DNA of 64,000 nucleotides from assembly GCA_023439045.1 (NCBI GenBank), contig JAEXOY010000045.1, forward strand, positions 141,074 through 205,073, written 5' to 3'. The DNA comes from Bacillota bacterium (GTDB lineage: Bacteria > Bacillota > Clostridia > Acetivibrionales > DSM-1351). The notes beneath the pieces are model-generated. The model did not search any database, had not been told where the DNA came from, and saw nothing but the letters and a program-made list of their open reading frames with translations. Within the stretch, counting starts at the first letter, position 1. Each line of letters starts with the position of its first letter. Positions 19,134-26,250 of this stretch are shown in pieces. The translations under genes and the position numbers were made by a program.

Positions 19134-19865
19134 TTAATTTGTTGCCTTGTTCTCATTCTTTTCCTTTACTTCGAATCCATTATCAGTACCACCTAGCATA
19201 GCCTCTGCTCTTGCTCTTGCTCTATCTCTAGCAGAATTCATATCAAGCCTCTTTAGCTTCATATCCATGTTGTCATTACTCAATGACTCAACAGCGTTTG
19301 CTCTAGCAGTCTTTTTGTTAACAATATCCCTTGCTCTGTCAAGATTGTCATTTACGCTTCCTACTCTGCTATTCTTTGAAGTGTATTGGGAATTAACAGA
19401 ATTTATGTTTTCACGTAATGTTGCCATTTTAGCCTGTGACTTAAGAGTTCTAAGCTCATTGAGCTTAGAATTCATCTCTGATTCAAAAATTTTGTAATCC
19501 TCGCGGATCTTAGTTACCTGGGCCATAGCATTTTCATAGGTAGCATTATGAGTTTCAAACACTGCCTGATATTCTTCTTCCTGCACAAGTAATTCTACAA
19601 GCAATTCCTTGTCTCCTGATCTCTGTGCAGCATCTACTCTAGACTTAATTGCAGTAAGGTTTCTCTCAGCGTTTTTGAGTTCAATCTTTATCATTTCGGC
19701 ATTAGTTTGTATATCTATTATTTGTTGTTCTGCTTCCCTTCTAGCCTTATCAATCTGATTTTTGATATCCTCAAAAAGGGCCTCAGGATTACGCTCCTCC
19801 ATATTTCCAACAAACAATCCGAAAAAGCCTCTAAACATAGTGCCAAGTCTACTAAACAGTCCCAT
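19134..19865 (-). CDS. PspA/IM30 family protein
   Basis: A 243-residue, almost entirely helical protein. It starts with an amphipathic helix (MGLFSRLGTMFRGFFGLFVG) followed by the family hallmark RNPEALFEDIKNQIDKAR and a long coiled coil, then a charged C-terminal tail. PspA and Vipp1 are ESCRT-III-superfamily proteins that polymerise on stressed membranes. The start at 19865 has GAGGAGG six bases upstream; the longer frame (MRRII extension) has none. The AAA+ ATPase gene lies immediately upstream on the same strand. No pspBC or LiaFSR genes are nearby. Identification is firm; the partner relation is inference. Confidence 0.9.
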   Translation of the reverse strand: MGLFSRLGTMFRGFFGLFVGNMEERNPEALFEDIKNQIDKARREAEQQIIDIQTNAEMIKIELKNAERNLTAIKSRVDAAQRSGDKELLVELLVQEEEYQAVFETHNATYENAMAQVTKIREDYKIFESEMNSKLNELRTLKSQAKMATLRENINSVNSQYTSKNSRVGSVNDNLDRARDIVNKKTARANAVESLSNDNMDMKLKRLDMNSARDRARARAEAMLGGTDNGFEVKEKNENKATN

Positions 19866-19968
19866 AATAATCCTCCTCAAACTATTTATGTATTATTCTT
19901 TATAAAATTAAAATATCAACTACATTTAAATGTATAATAAAAATGTCTTAAAGTAAATAGCTAAAATG

Positions 19969-21576
19969 TTACTTTATGGAACTATCAAACTGAGTCCAAT
20001 ACTTCTTTGGTAAAAGATCAATATCATCACACTCTGCAATAGCTAACTGGGTCATAAATTCAACCTCCTGAGTGCTAGGTCTGCATTTTTTAAGAGCCTC
20101 TTTCAGTATAGTGCTTGTGATGATAGGTTTCTCTTCGTTTTTATCACATGCAAGCTCATATGCCTTTCTGACCACTGTATCTATTTCTGCTCCTGTGTAA
20201 TTATCAGCCATCTTTGCATGTGTTGAAAAATCCTTTATGTCAGTTTCTAGATTGTACTTTTTTAAAATTATCTTAAATATTTCTGCCCTTTCTGATGCTT
20301 CTGGCAGTAAAATAGGAATTTTTTTATCAAATCTTCCGGCTCTTTTAAGTGCCGCATCAAGAAGGTCAGGCCTATTTGTGGCAGCAATAAAAATAATTCT
20401 CCCCCTATTATTTGTATTACTGGTAAACTGTAAAAATTCACTAAATATATTTCTTCCTACACCACTATCGCCAGCTTCACCTCTACTAAAAGCAGTATCA
20501 ATCTCATCTACAAAAACAATAACTGGTTCTTGGGATTTTGCACCCAGCAAGCATTTTTTAAAATTCTTCTCGCTCTCTCCAACGTATTGACCTAAAATTC
20601 TTGACATGTCAATCTTAACACAATTAAACCCACTTGCTTTAGCTAGAGCGTTTACAAGCAGAGTCTTGCCTGTTCCAGAGGGTCCACATAATAGTATGCC
20701 CATCGGAACTCTTCTAGAATCACCTCTTCTTATCGGTTCAATAATATTTTTAGTAAGATAGCCTTTAGCCCCTTCCATTCCTCCAATATTATCGAAATCT
20801 ATTTCAGGGTAAATAAAATCAAGTACGTCCCCATACTCTTTTTTTAACACATCATGTTTCTTGTCCTTTATAAAGGAAAACGTTATTGGAACGCACTCGG
20901 CCTCAGCTTTAAGCTTAATATCCTTTATACTCTTTCTATTAAGCCCAGACGAAAGCTTTGCTATATTGTCTATAGATATATCCGTTTTAGCGGAATTGTC
21001 GGACAAAAGGTGCTCTATATAACTGCGTCTCTCCTCCTCATTTGGAAGTTCTACAAGAATTGGTTCGATTTTGTAGGAGGATTTCAAAAATTCACGACTC
21101 AGATCTGCCAAATTGTCAGCAAGCATAAATATAGTACTTCCGCAGTTTGATATTCTGCTGTTGACCGACCATTCGCAAAGCCATATTAGTGCCATTCTCT
21201 CTTCAAGTGTCATACTACCTAGGTCACCAGCAGGTACAATCTTCTCGGCATGATCAATAAAAAGTGCCATCTTTGTGCCTCTGAGGGCTATATCAATAAA
21301 TGGAAAAAGCTTAGATGGAAGTGCATGCACCACAGCGGCTGCATCAATGCCAGTGATTTTAGTAAATTCTCTTTCCATCCCAGGCTCTAAGAAAGTCAAA
21401 CCCCTTGAAATGTCATAGAAGGCAACAATACCAAAGTTTCTCTGTTTTAAAAATTCATCATCTATGTATCTGTAAAAATTTCTACAATTATCCATTAAAT
21501 CTCTTACATTAAAATAAAAAATAAACTCATGAGAGATTCCTGCCTTGTATTTTGATATAAATTCGTTAAACCACAT
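19969..21576 (-). CDS. AAA+ ATPase with degenerate N-terminal AAA domain (Ycf46-like)
   Basis: A 535-residue ATPase. The C-terminal domain (about 255-500) is a full classical AAA module: FDNIGGMEGAKGYL, Walker A GPSGTGKT (298-305), pore-loop-like region QYVGESEKN, Walker B VIVFVDEID, sensor-1 AATNRPDLLD, arginine finger in RAGRFDK and sensor-2-like YTGAEID. The N-terminal 240 residues look like a second AAA fold without Walker A: ALFIDHAEKI in the Walker B position, STIFMLADN as sensor 1, ILVELPNEEERRSYIEHLL and SGLNRKSI in the lid. This two-part layout resembles Ycf46. AAAGGA fits the ATG at 21576 rather than the one six bases upstream. It is the first gene of the run, directly before pspA. 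Confidence 0.85.
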   Translation of the reverse strand: MWFNEFISKYKAGISHEFIFYFNVRDLMDNCRNFYRYIDDEFLKQRNFGIVAFYDISRGLTFLEPGMEREFTKITGIDAAAVVHALPSKLFPFIDIALRGTKMALFIDHAEKIVPAGDLGSMTLEERMALIWLCEWSVNSRISNCGSTIFMLADNLADLSREFLKSSYKIEPILVELPNEEERRSYIEHLLSDNSAKTDISIDNIAKLSSGLNRKSIKDIKLKAEAECVPITFSFIKDKKHDVLKKEYGDVLDFIYPEIDFDNIGGMEGAKGYLTKNIIEPIRRGDSRRVPMGILLCGPSGTGKTLLVNALAKASGFNCVKIDMSRILGQYVGESEKNFKKCLLGAKSQEPVIVFVDEIDTAFSRGEAGDSGVGRNIFSEFLQFTSNTNNRGRIIFIAATNRPDLLDAALKRAGRFDKKIPILLPEASERAEIFKIILKKYNLETDIKDFSTHAKMADNYTGAEIDTVVRKAYELACDKNEEKPIITSTILKEALKKCRPSTQEVEFMTQLAIAECDDIDLLPKKYWTQFDSSIK

Positions 21577-21689
21577 ATTCATTCCTTTTATTTATAGTAT
21601 TTGAAGTATAAAAAACTCCTAAAACTTTCCTTGATATAATTATATACAATTTTAGCAAAAAAGTCTGTATATTAAGAAAAATATCAATA

Positions 21690-21724
21690 AATGGCCACAG
21701 CATATTTAATTTGCTATGGCCATT
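21690..21724 (-). terminator. Terminator of the GntR-type regulator gene
   Basis: Inverted repeat AATGGCCAcAGC / GCTaTGGCCATT followed by TTTATT on the minus strand, 9 bases after the regulator stop codon. Confidence 0.8.
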
Positions 21725-21732
21725 ATACGGTT

Positions 21733-22413
21733 TTATTTCTTTTGATATTTAATAGAATTAAGTATGGTTTGCTCCTGGTTCAGAATATGACTCTTCGCGA
21801 CTTGTCTAGATATCTCTATGTTTCTTGAGTTAACTGCATCTAGAATATCACTGTGTTCCTTTATTAAATTCTTTGGACTACTGTAATCCTTTAGATAGAT
21901 TACTCTAAACCTTTGAACCTGTTCTCTCAAATTGTTAAGTATTGAAATGAGTTTATCATTTCTTGATGCCTTATAGATTATATCATGGAACTCAGCGTCC
22001 TTTTTAATTGAGCCATTTAGATTTTCTCTCTCAATATACGTAGTAAACTGAGCATTAATATGCCTTAGCTCTTTAAGCTCATCATCTGTGATTCTCTCGG
22101 CAGCAAGCGCTGTAGCAAGTCCGTCAAGAGATGCTCTCACCTCAAGGACATCCATAATATCCTTAACTGATAGCTCGGCAACATGTGCACCCTTTCTAGG
22201 GATCATGTCTACTAGACCTTCTAATTCAAGCTTCCTGATAGCTTCTCTGACTGGAGTTCTGCTAACTCCCATTTTATCTGCCAGTTGAACCTCCATAAGT
22301 CTCTCTCCGGGTTTAAGTTCGCCAATAATTATGGCCTCCCTCAAAGAATTGAATATTACTTCCCTAAGTGGCATGTAATTATTCAAATTGATTTTTGATA
22401 GTTTACCAGCCAT
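21733..22413 (-). CDS. GntR-family (FadR/FCD) transcriptional regulator
   Basis: A 226-residue DNA-binding protein. The N-terminal winged helix (about 13-75) contains the family signature GELKPGERLMEVQLADKMGVSRTPVREAIRKLE (positions 31-63). An all-helical FCD ligand-binding domain (about 85-215) has the metal/ligand residues D and H in the AEFHDIIYKASRN region. Effectors are usually organic acids; the specific one is unknown. The start at 22413 follows AGAAAGGG and lies 25 bases after ispE. The longer frame would run into the ispE gene. It is probably cotranscribed with ispE. Confidence 0.88.
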   Translation of the reverse strand: MAGKLSKINLNNYMPLREVIFNSLREAIIIGELKPGERLMEVQLADKMGVSRTPVREAIRKLELEGLVDMIPRKGAHVAELSVKDIMDVLEVRASLDGLATALAAERITDDELKELRHINAQFTTYIERENLNGSIKKDAEFHDIIYKASRNDKLISILNNLREQVQRFRVIYLKDYSSPKNLIKEHSDILDAVNSRNIEISRQVAKSHILNQEQTILNSIKYQKK

Positions 22414-22438
22414 TTTTTCATCCCTTTCTAAAGTATCT

Positions 22439-23302
22439 TTATATAGCATCAGTATAACTATACATTTTTGTAAGAATACACTCATGTTTGCTATGTTTCA
22501 GCCGCTTATAAGCGCTCTCTGCCCTCTGCTGGCTTTCAAAAATTCCAAATACAGTAGGGCCGCTTCCGCTCATCATACTGCCGCTAGCACCTAGTTTAAT
22601 AAGTCTTTGCTTTATGTTGTTTATAATGGAATACCTTTTAATTGTAACACTTTCAAGAACATTTTTCATATTATTACAAATATATTTAATGTCCTGAGAG
22701 TTAACAGCTTCAATCAAATTACTTGTTTCGGGTCTATCTACAATTTTGTTTACATTCAAGTTTCCATATACCCAAGCAGTGGATACGCCTATCGGAGGCT
22801 TAACTAATACCACAGGTATATTATTTAGTGGCTTAAGCTTTGTCAATTTCTCACCAATTCCCTCGGCTAAGGCTGTACCTCCCATAATACAATACGGTAC
22901 ATCTGCCCCAATGCATTTTCCAAGTATCATAAGTTCTTCTTGTGATTTATTTAGATTAAACATACTATTTATGCCCTTAATGACAGCAGCAGCATCTGTG
23001 CTACCTCCAGCAAGTCCAGCTGCAACAGGTATGTTCTTTTTTATTGCTATTCTAATACCACCAGCTAGCTCGTATTGTTTTAACATAAGTTCAGCAGCTT
23101 TGTATGCAATATTACTGCTATTGTTAGGAACATACATAGCATTACACTCAATTTCTATTCCCGAGGAAATGTGTTCGAGTGTAATTTCATCGTGTAACTC
23201 CAAGGTTTGCATTATCATTTGAAGCTCATGATAACCATCATCTCTTTTTCCTAAAACATCTAGTGATAAATTTACTTTTGCATATCCGTTGATTTTCAGC
23301 AT
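22439..23302 (-). CDS. ispE: 4-diphosphocytidyl-2-C-methyl-D-erythritol kinase
   Basis: A 287-residue GHMP-family kinase of the MEP isoprenoid pathway; it phosphorylates the 2-hydroxyl of CDP-methylerythritol using ATP. It starts with KINGYAKVNLSLDVLGKRDDGYHEL, which includes the catalytic lysine of the KVNLSL motif. The GHMP ATP-binding motif PVAAGLAGGSTDAAAV lies near 92-107 and the C-terminal motif GSGPTVFGIF near 250. Length and motifs are normal. The GntR-type regulator gene follows after 25 bases. Confidence 0.96.
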   Translation of the reverse strand: MLKINGYAKVNLSLDVLGKRDDGYHELQMIMQTLELHDEITLEHISSGIEIECNAMYVPNNSSNIAYKAAELMLKQYELAGGIRIAIKKNIPVAAGLAGGSTDAAAVIKGINSMFNLNKSQEELMILGKCIGADVPYCIMGGTALAEGIGEKLTKLKPLNNIPVVLVKPPIGVSTAWVYGNLNVNKIVDRPETSNLIEAVNSQDIKYICNNMKNVLESVTIKRYSIINNIKQRLIKLGASGSMMSGSGPTVFGIFESQQRAESAYKRLKHSKHECILTKMYSYTDAI

Positions 23303-23412
23303 ATTAAATATCCTTAATCGTTTTCCAGTATATTATATACAAAATACAATTTGATATCAATATAAATACTGTATTTTCTGCATTTCACTGTGTACGTACT
23401 ATAAAAATAATA

Positions 23413-23444
23413 CAAAAAGCATCTTAAATAAAAGATGCTTTTTG
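23413..23444. terminator. Bidirectional terminator after the DUF3794 gene
   Basis: Inverted repeat CAAAAAGCATCTT / AAGATGCTTTTTG with a 6-base loop. On the minus strand it lies downstream of the repeat array that follows the DUF3794/LysM gene. Confidence 0.85.
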
Positions 23445-23472
23445 TATTAACTTATGTATTTTTATATTTTTT

Positions 23473-23607
23473 TATTACCGCTGTTTTTCATAATGGCTAC
23501 TGTTTCTCAAAATAGCCACTATTTATCATAATAGCTACTGTATATCATAGCAACTATTACTTTTCATAGCAACTATTGTTTTTTCATAGCAACTATTGTT
23601 TTTTCAT
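23473..23607 (-). repeat. Seven-unit 19-20 bp tandem repeat starting in the last codons of the DUF3794 gene
   Basis: On the minus strand the final codons ATG AAA AAA CAA TAG plus TTGCT (23588-23607) are repeated exactly at 23568-23587. Increasingly degenerate copies follow at 23549-23567, 23530-23548, 23511-23529, 23492-23510 and 23473-23491. Six of seven units begin with ATG. The decay with distance suggests the gene end was the founder or is the most recent copy. Confidence 0.92.
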
Positions 23608-25152
23608 GATAACAATCTGTTGCCCTGGCATAATTACATCTTTATCCTGAATGTTATTCATCTTTAAGATATCGTCCACAGTTGTGTTATATTTTTTTGC
23701 TATTTTCCACAGAGTATCCCCTGGCTGTGCAAAGTATATTATTATACTAGGCATGAACTTCTTTTCTTCGATTGTTCCTTCAGAAATCTTCGTAATTACA
23801 GGTAATGAACTCTTTGTATATACTCTGCAATCCACTCCAATTACAGTTCTAATTTCTACCTGATCTGATGAAACCATGCTGTAATTGCAATGTTCTATAT
23901 CCAAATTATTATAGCACTTCATACTATCACAAATACCCTTTATATCTACTTGGTGTTTAAATGGTATTTCCTTTTTAAAGCAGAATACAGGCTGTTCTTC
24001 ATTATTAGCCAGATAGAGGATTATATTTTGAATCGACCCTTCAAGCCACACTTTACCGTCCTCAATTTTGCAGTCAGAGACATTGTGCTTGGACATAACA
24101 TTAAATATTTCGGCAACCTCTGGTTTGCAGTCTTCAAGGTTTAGAATATCCTTAATAGTAATCTGGCTCTTATTTTCTGCAAACATTTCGTCCATACTGA
24201 GTGTCTGCTTATCAAGTACTACCTTTTCTTTTGGACAATATGCATCGGACAACAGCTCAATCTCTTTTCTAGTAGAACCATCTACATAAAAATTGATAGA
24301 CGCTTCAGCACTAATACATCTCATTTCTCCATCGCTATCTTCTGCGGCATCTACTTTGTAATCAGCAAGCTCATAATCTACACTTACAATGGAGTCTTCA
24401 CTTACCTCATCTAAATCTATGAATTGTGTAAATGGTAATTCATGCTCCATGTACTGCATGCTTCTTGTCTCATCATCTCCTATGTAAAGGCTAGCAATTA
24501 TTATATCTCCCTTTACAATTACTTTACCGTCTGAAACCTTGAATTCTTTACCCGAAAGCTTTACATCGCTTCTAAGCATTTCTACTATTGCTGGCTTGCT
24601 CGAAGGGATTTCCATTTCCTCTGCTATTACATAGTTAACCTTATTGCTTCCCAAAAAGCTGCCGACGGTGAATTTATCTTTGAGCATCTGTACACCATCT
24701 ACACCTGATACCCCCGAGGAATATTCCCTGTCAATTTCCTCAAATACCCTGCAATCAATATTTATAATTCCTTTAATATTAATTTTTCTTCCGTTTAAAA
24801 GGTTATATTCCATATGCTCAACATTACCTTTTGCCCTGCATCTCATTCCTGACCTTGCACTTGGCATATCCACATTGTATGAGAAAGGTATACTCGATGT
24901 TATGCTTTTTACACTCTTTGCTTCATCATCAGATATATAGAGAATCTTGCATAACACACTGCCAGATACCAGCACTCTGTCTGTGCCAGCGTCACATCCA
25001 GTAATAAAGGCATCACCATCAAGAAGAAGCACTCTAGCAATGTCCGGCTTTGTATCCGGAACAATAATATCATTCTCTACGATAGTCTGAATTGTATCCT
25101 CTCCCAATAAATTGTTAACCCTAATGGCCTCTTTTAACAGCTCCAGAGACAT
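23593..25152 (-). CDS. DUF3794 (SPOCS) and LysM domain protein, spore-coat type
   Basis: A 519-residue protein with repeated DUF3794/SPOCS beta domains (about 25-115, 165-265 and 325-450) and a C-terminal LysM domain starting near 468 (YFAQPGDTLWKIAKKYN). Such proteins are found in Clostridia in association with spore coats; LysM binds peptidoglycan or chitin-like glycans. There is no signal peptide, which fits assembly from the mother cell. The early motif IVPDTKPDIARVL recurs in variant form as EIPSSKPAIVEML, showing internal duplication. Its last five codons are the first unit of the downstream tandem repeat. The role in coat assembly is inference. Confidence 0.87.
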   Translation of the reverse strand: MSLELLKEAIRVNNLLGEDTIQTIVENDIIVPDTKPDIARVLLLDGDAFITGCDAGTDRVLVSGSVLCKILYISDDEAKSVKSITSSIPFSYNVDMPSARSGMRCRAKGNVEHMEYNLLNGRKINIKGIINIDCRVFEEIDREYSSGVSGVDGVQMLKDKFTVGSFLGSNKVNYVIAEEMEIPSSKPAIVEMLRSDVKLSGKEFKVSDGKVIVKGDIIIASLYIGDDETRSMQYMEHELPFTQFIDLDEVSEDSIVSVDYELADYKVDAAEDSDGEMRCISAEASINFYVDGSTRKEIELLSDAYCPKEKVVLDKQTLSMDEMFAENKSQITIKDILNLEDCKPEVAEIFNVMSKHNVSDCKIEDGKVWLEGSIQNIILYLANNEEQPVFCFKKEIPFKHQVDIKGICDSMKCYNNLDIEHCNYSMVSSDQVEIRTVIGVDCRVYTKSSLPVITKISEGTIEEKKFMPSIIIYFAQPGDTLWKIAKKYNTTVDDILKMNNIQDKDVIMPGQQIVIMKKQ

Positions 25153-25323
25153 TTCTCCATCCTCCCTTATTTTAAGTATACATTTTGAGCTTAAGTATTT
25201 TTTGAGTAATAACTATTGTCCAAAAATCGAAGCTAATAACTATTACAAAAATGAAACTTGCTATGTAATATATATTTATAATGTGTACAAATTATGATAA
25301 TGGGAGAAAATATTTTTATTAAC

Positions 25324-25351
25324 AAAAAAAAAGACACCAAAACGGTGTCTT
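25324..25351 (-). terminator. Terminator of veg
   Basis: An 8-bp stem AAGACACC / GGTGTCTT with a 5-base loop, followed by a run of T on the minus strand. Confidence 0.9.
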
Positions 25352-25390
25352 CATACATATATGTCAAAATCTCAAAAAGCCCTATTTAAG

Positions 25391-25657
25391 TTAACAGACC
25401 TTAATACTTTTATCACCCTTGTATATTACAATTTCAACGGCCTTAGTAAGTATATCAGTATAGCTGTATGATACTCTTCTAGTAGTATCATATTCATTTT
25501 CGAATTTAACTACAAATATGCTGGGATATGTGTTCTCTAATATCCCCTCCCTAATAAAAGACTTTTTGCGCCCTTTATTAGCTCTAAGCTGTACCTTTTC
25601 TCCAATACAGCCCTCTATATCCTTCTTTATCTGAAAAAGCTCTCCTCTGTCAATCAA
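25391..25657 (-). CDS. veg: Veg family protein
   Basis: An 88-residue small basic protein of the Veg family, with the typical DIEGCIGEKVQLRANKGRKK region followed by a beta-rich FVVKFENEYDTTRRVSYSYTDILT. In B. subtilis Veg is highly expressed and influences biofilm formation and spore outgrowth. It lies downstream of two near-consensus sigma-A promoters and ends at a strong terminator, consistent with high monocistronic expression. The usual genomic neighbours ispE and yabG are both close by here. Confidence 0.92.
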   Translation of the reverse strand: MIDRGELFQIKKDIEGCIGEKVQLRANKGRKKSFIREGILENTYPSIFVVKFENEYDTTRRVSYSYTDILTKAVEIVIYKGDKSIKVC

Positions 25658-25687
25658 CGGATATCACCTCATCCTACGTTTGGTTAA

Positions 25688-25755
25688 ATTATATCATATA
25701 TATTTTATTTTGTCAAAAATATTATATTATACAATTCATTAAATAGTTATGTCAA
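25688..25755 (-). promoter_or_regulatory. Tandem sigma-A promoters of veg
   Basis: On the minus strand the proximal promoter has TTGACA (25711-25716), a 17-base spacer and TATAAT (25688-25693), both perfect consensus. The distal one has TTGACA (25750-25755), an 18-base spacer and TATAAT (25726-25731). Confidence 0.9.
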
Positions 25756-25868
25756 GCACAATATCTAATTTATATACCTATTTATTAAAAACAATCTACT
25801 TAATGTTCAAATTTGCTTCATTTTGTTATTCCAATTAGTTTTTTTATTCTTTCCCAAGGTACACTTTG

Positions 25869-26045
25869 TTACTCTAAATATAGTTCAAGGTCCTCCTCAG
25901 AAGAATCTGCTAGCAATCGGACATTTACTCCTTTCAAAACAAACAATTTACTCTCTTCTTGCTGTATAATCTCTGAAACCTGAAATAATATGTCTCCACC
26001 ATAAGATTTTCTAATGACCAAACTGCCAACCTCAATATCTTGCAT
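25869..26045 (-). pseudogene. YabG N-terminal fragment (58 aa)
   Basis: A short reading frame preceded by AAGGGGA, encoding MQDIEVGSLVIRKSYGGDIL and a tail ending ADSSEEDLELYLE. It matches the N-terminal domain of the sporulation protease YabG (pattern VGDxVxRKSYxxDxxF, then LxGxxxRLIADS). Normal YabG is about 290 residues, and the protease part is absent: the frame stops at TAA, and the sequence up to the veg promoters has no recognisable YabG continuation in any frame. Its position beside veg is the usual yabG locus. It may be a remnant, or a surviving small protein, since the reading frame and ribosome-binding site are intact. Confidence 0.65.
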
Positions 26046-26183
26046 AACTCTATCCCCTTACAAAAAAATCAAATTTATTCCTTTTTCTTTTAGCTATAGT
26101 ATACCAATTAATCGGGTTATTATGTTAAAGCGTATTTGTTATATTTTATGAAATATTCATATTATTGGTGATTTGTATTTTTT

Positions 26184-26212
26184 TTGCATTAATACACTGA
26201 TTGCGCTATACT
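26184..26212 (+). promoter_or_regulatory. Probable promoter of fhs
   Basis: TTGCAT (26184-26189), a 17-base spacer and TATACT (26207-26212), 38 bases before the GTG start. Confidence 0.6.
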
Positions 26213-26250
26213 ATTATATGATTATTAAGCTTATGAGAGGAGAATTTATA

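Noticed and set aside
14184..21576. Phage-defence island
   Set aside because: The AAA+ ATPase next to PspA prompted the idea, but there are no nuclease, reverse transcriptase, TIR, methylase or integrase genes, and the neighbours are envelope and housekeeping genes.
22746..23222. 158-residue plus-strand frame inside ispE
   Set aside because: Antisense shadow of ispE, no start signals.
23473..23607. CRISPR-like array
   Set aside because: Units of 19-20 bases are directly adjacent without spacers and are copies of the neighbouring gene end.
26173..26250. N-terminal extension of Fhs
   Set aside because: The extension contains the promoter -35/-10, and the GTG at 26251 has an ideal ribosome-binding site and gives the family length.
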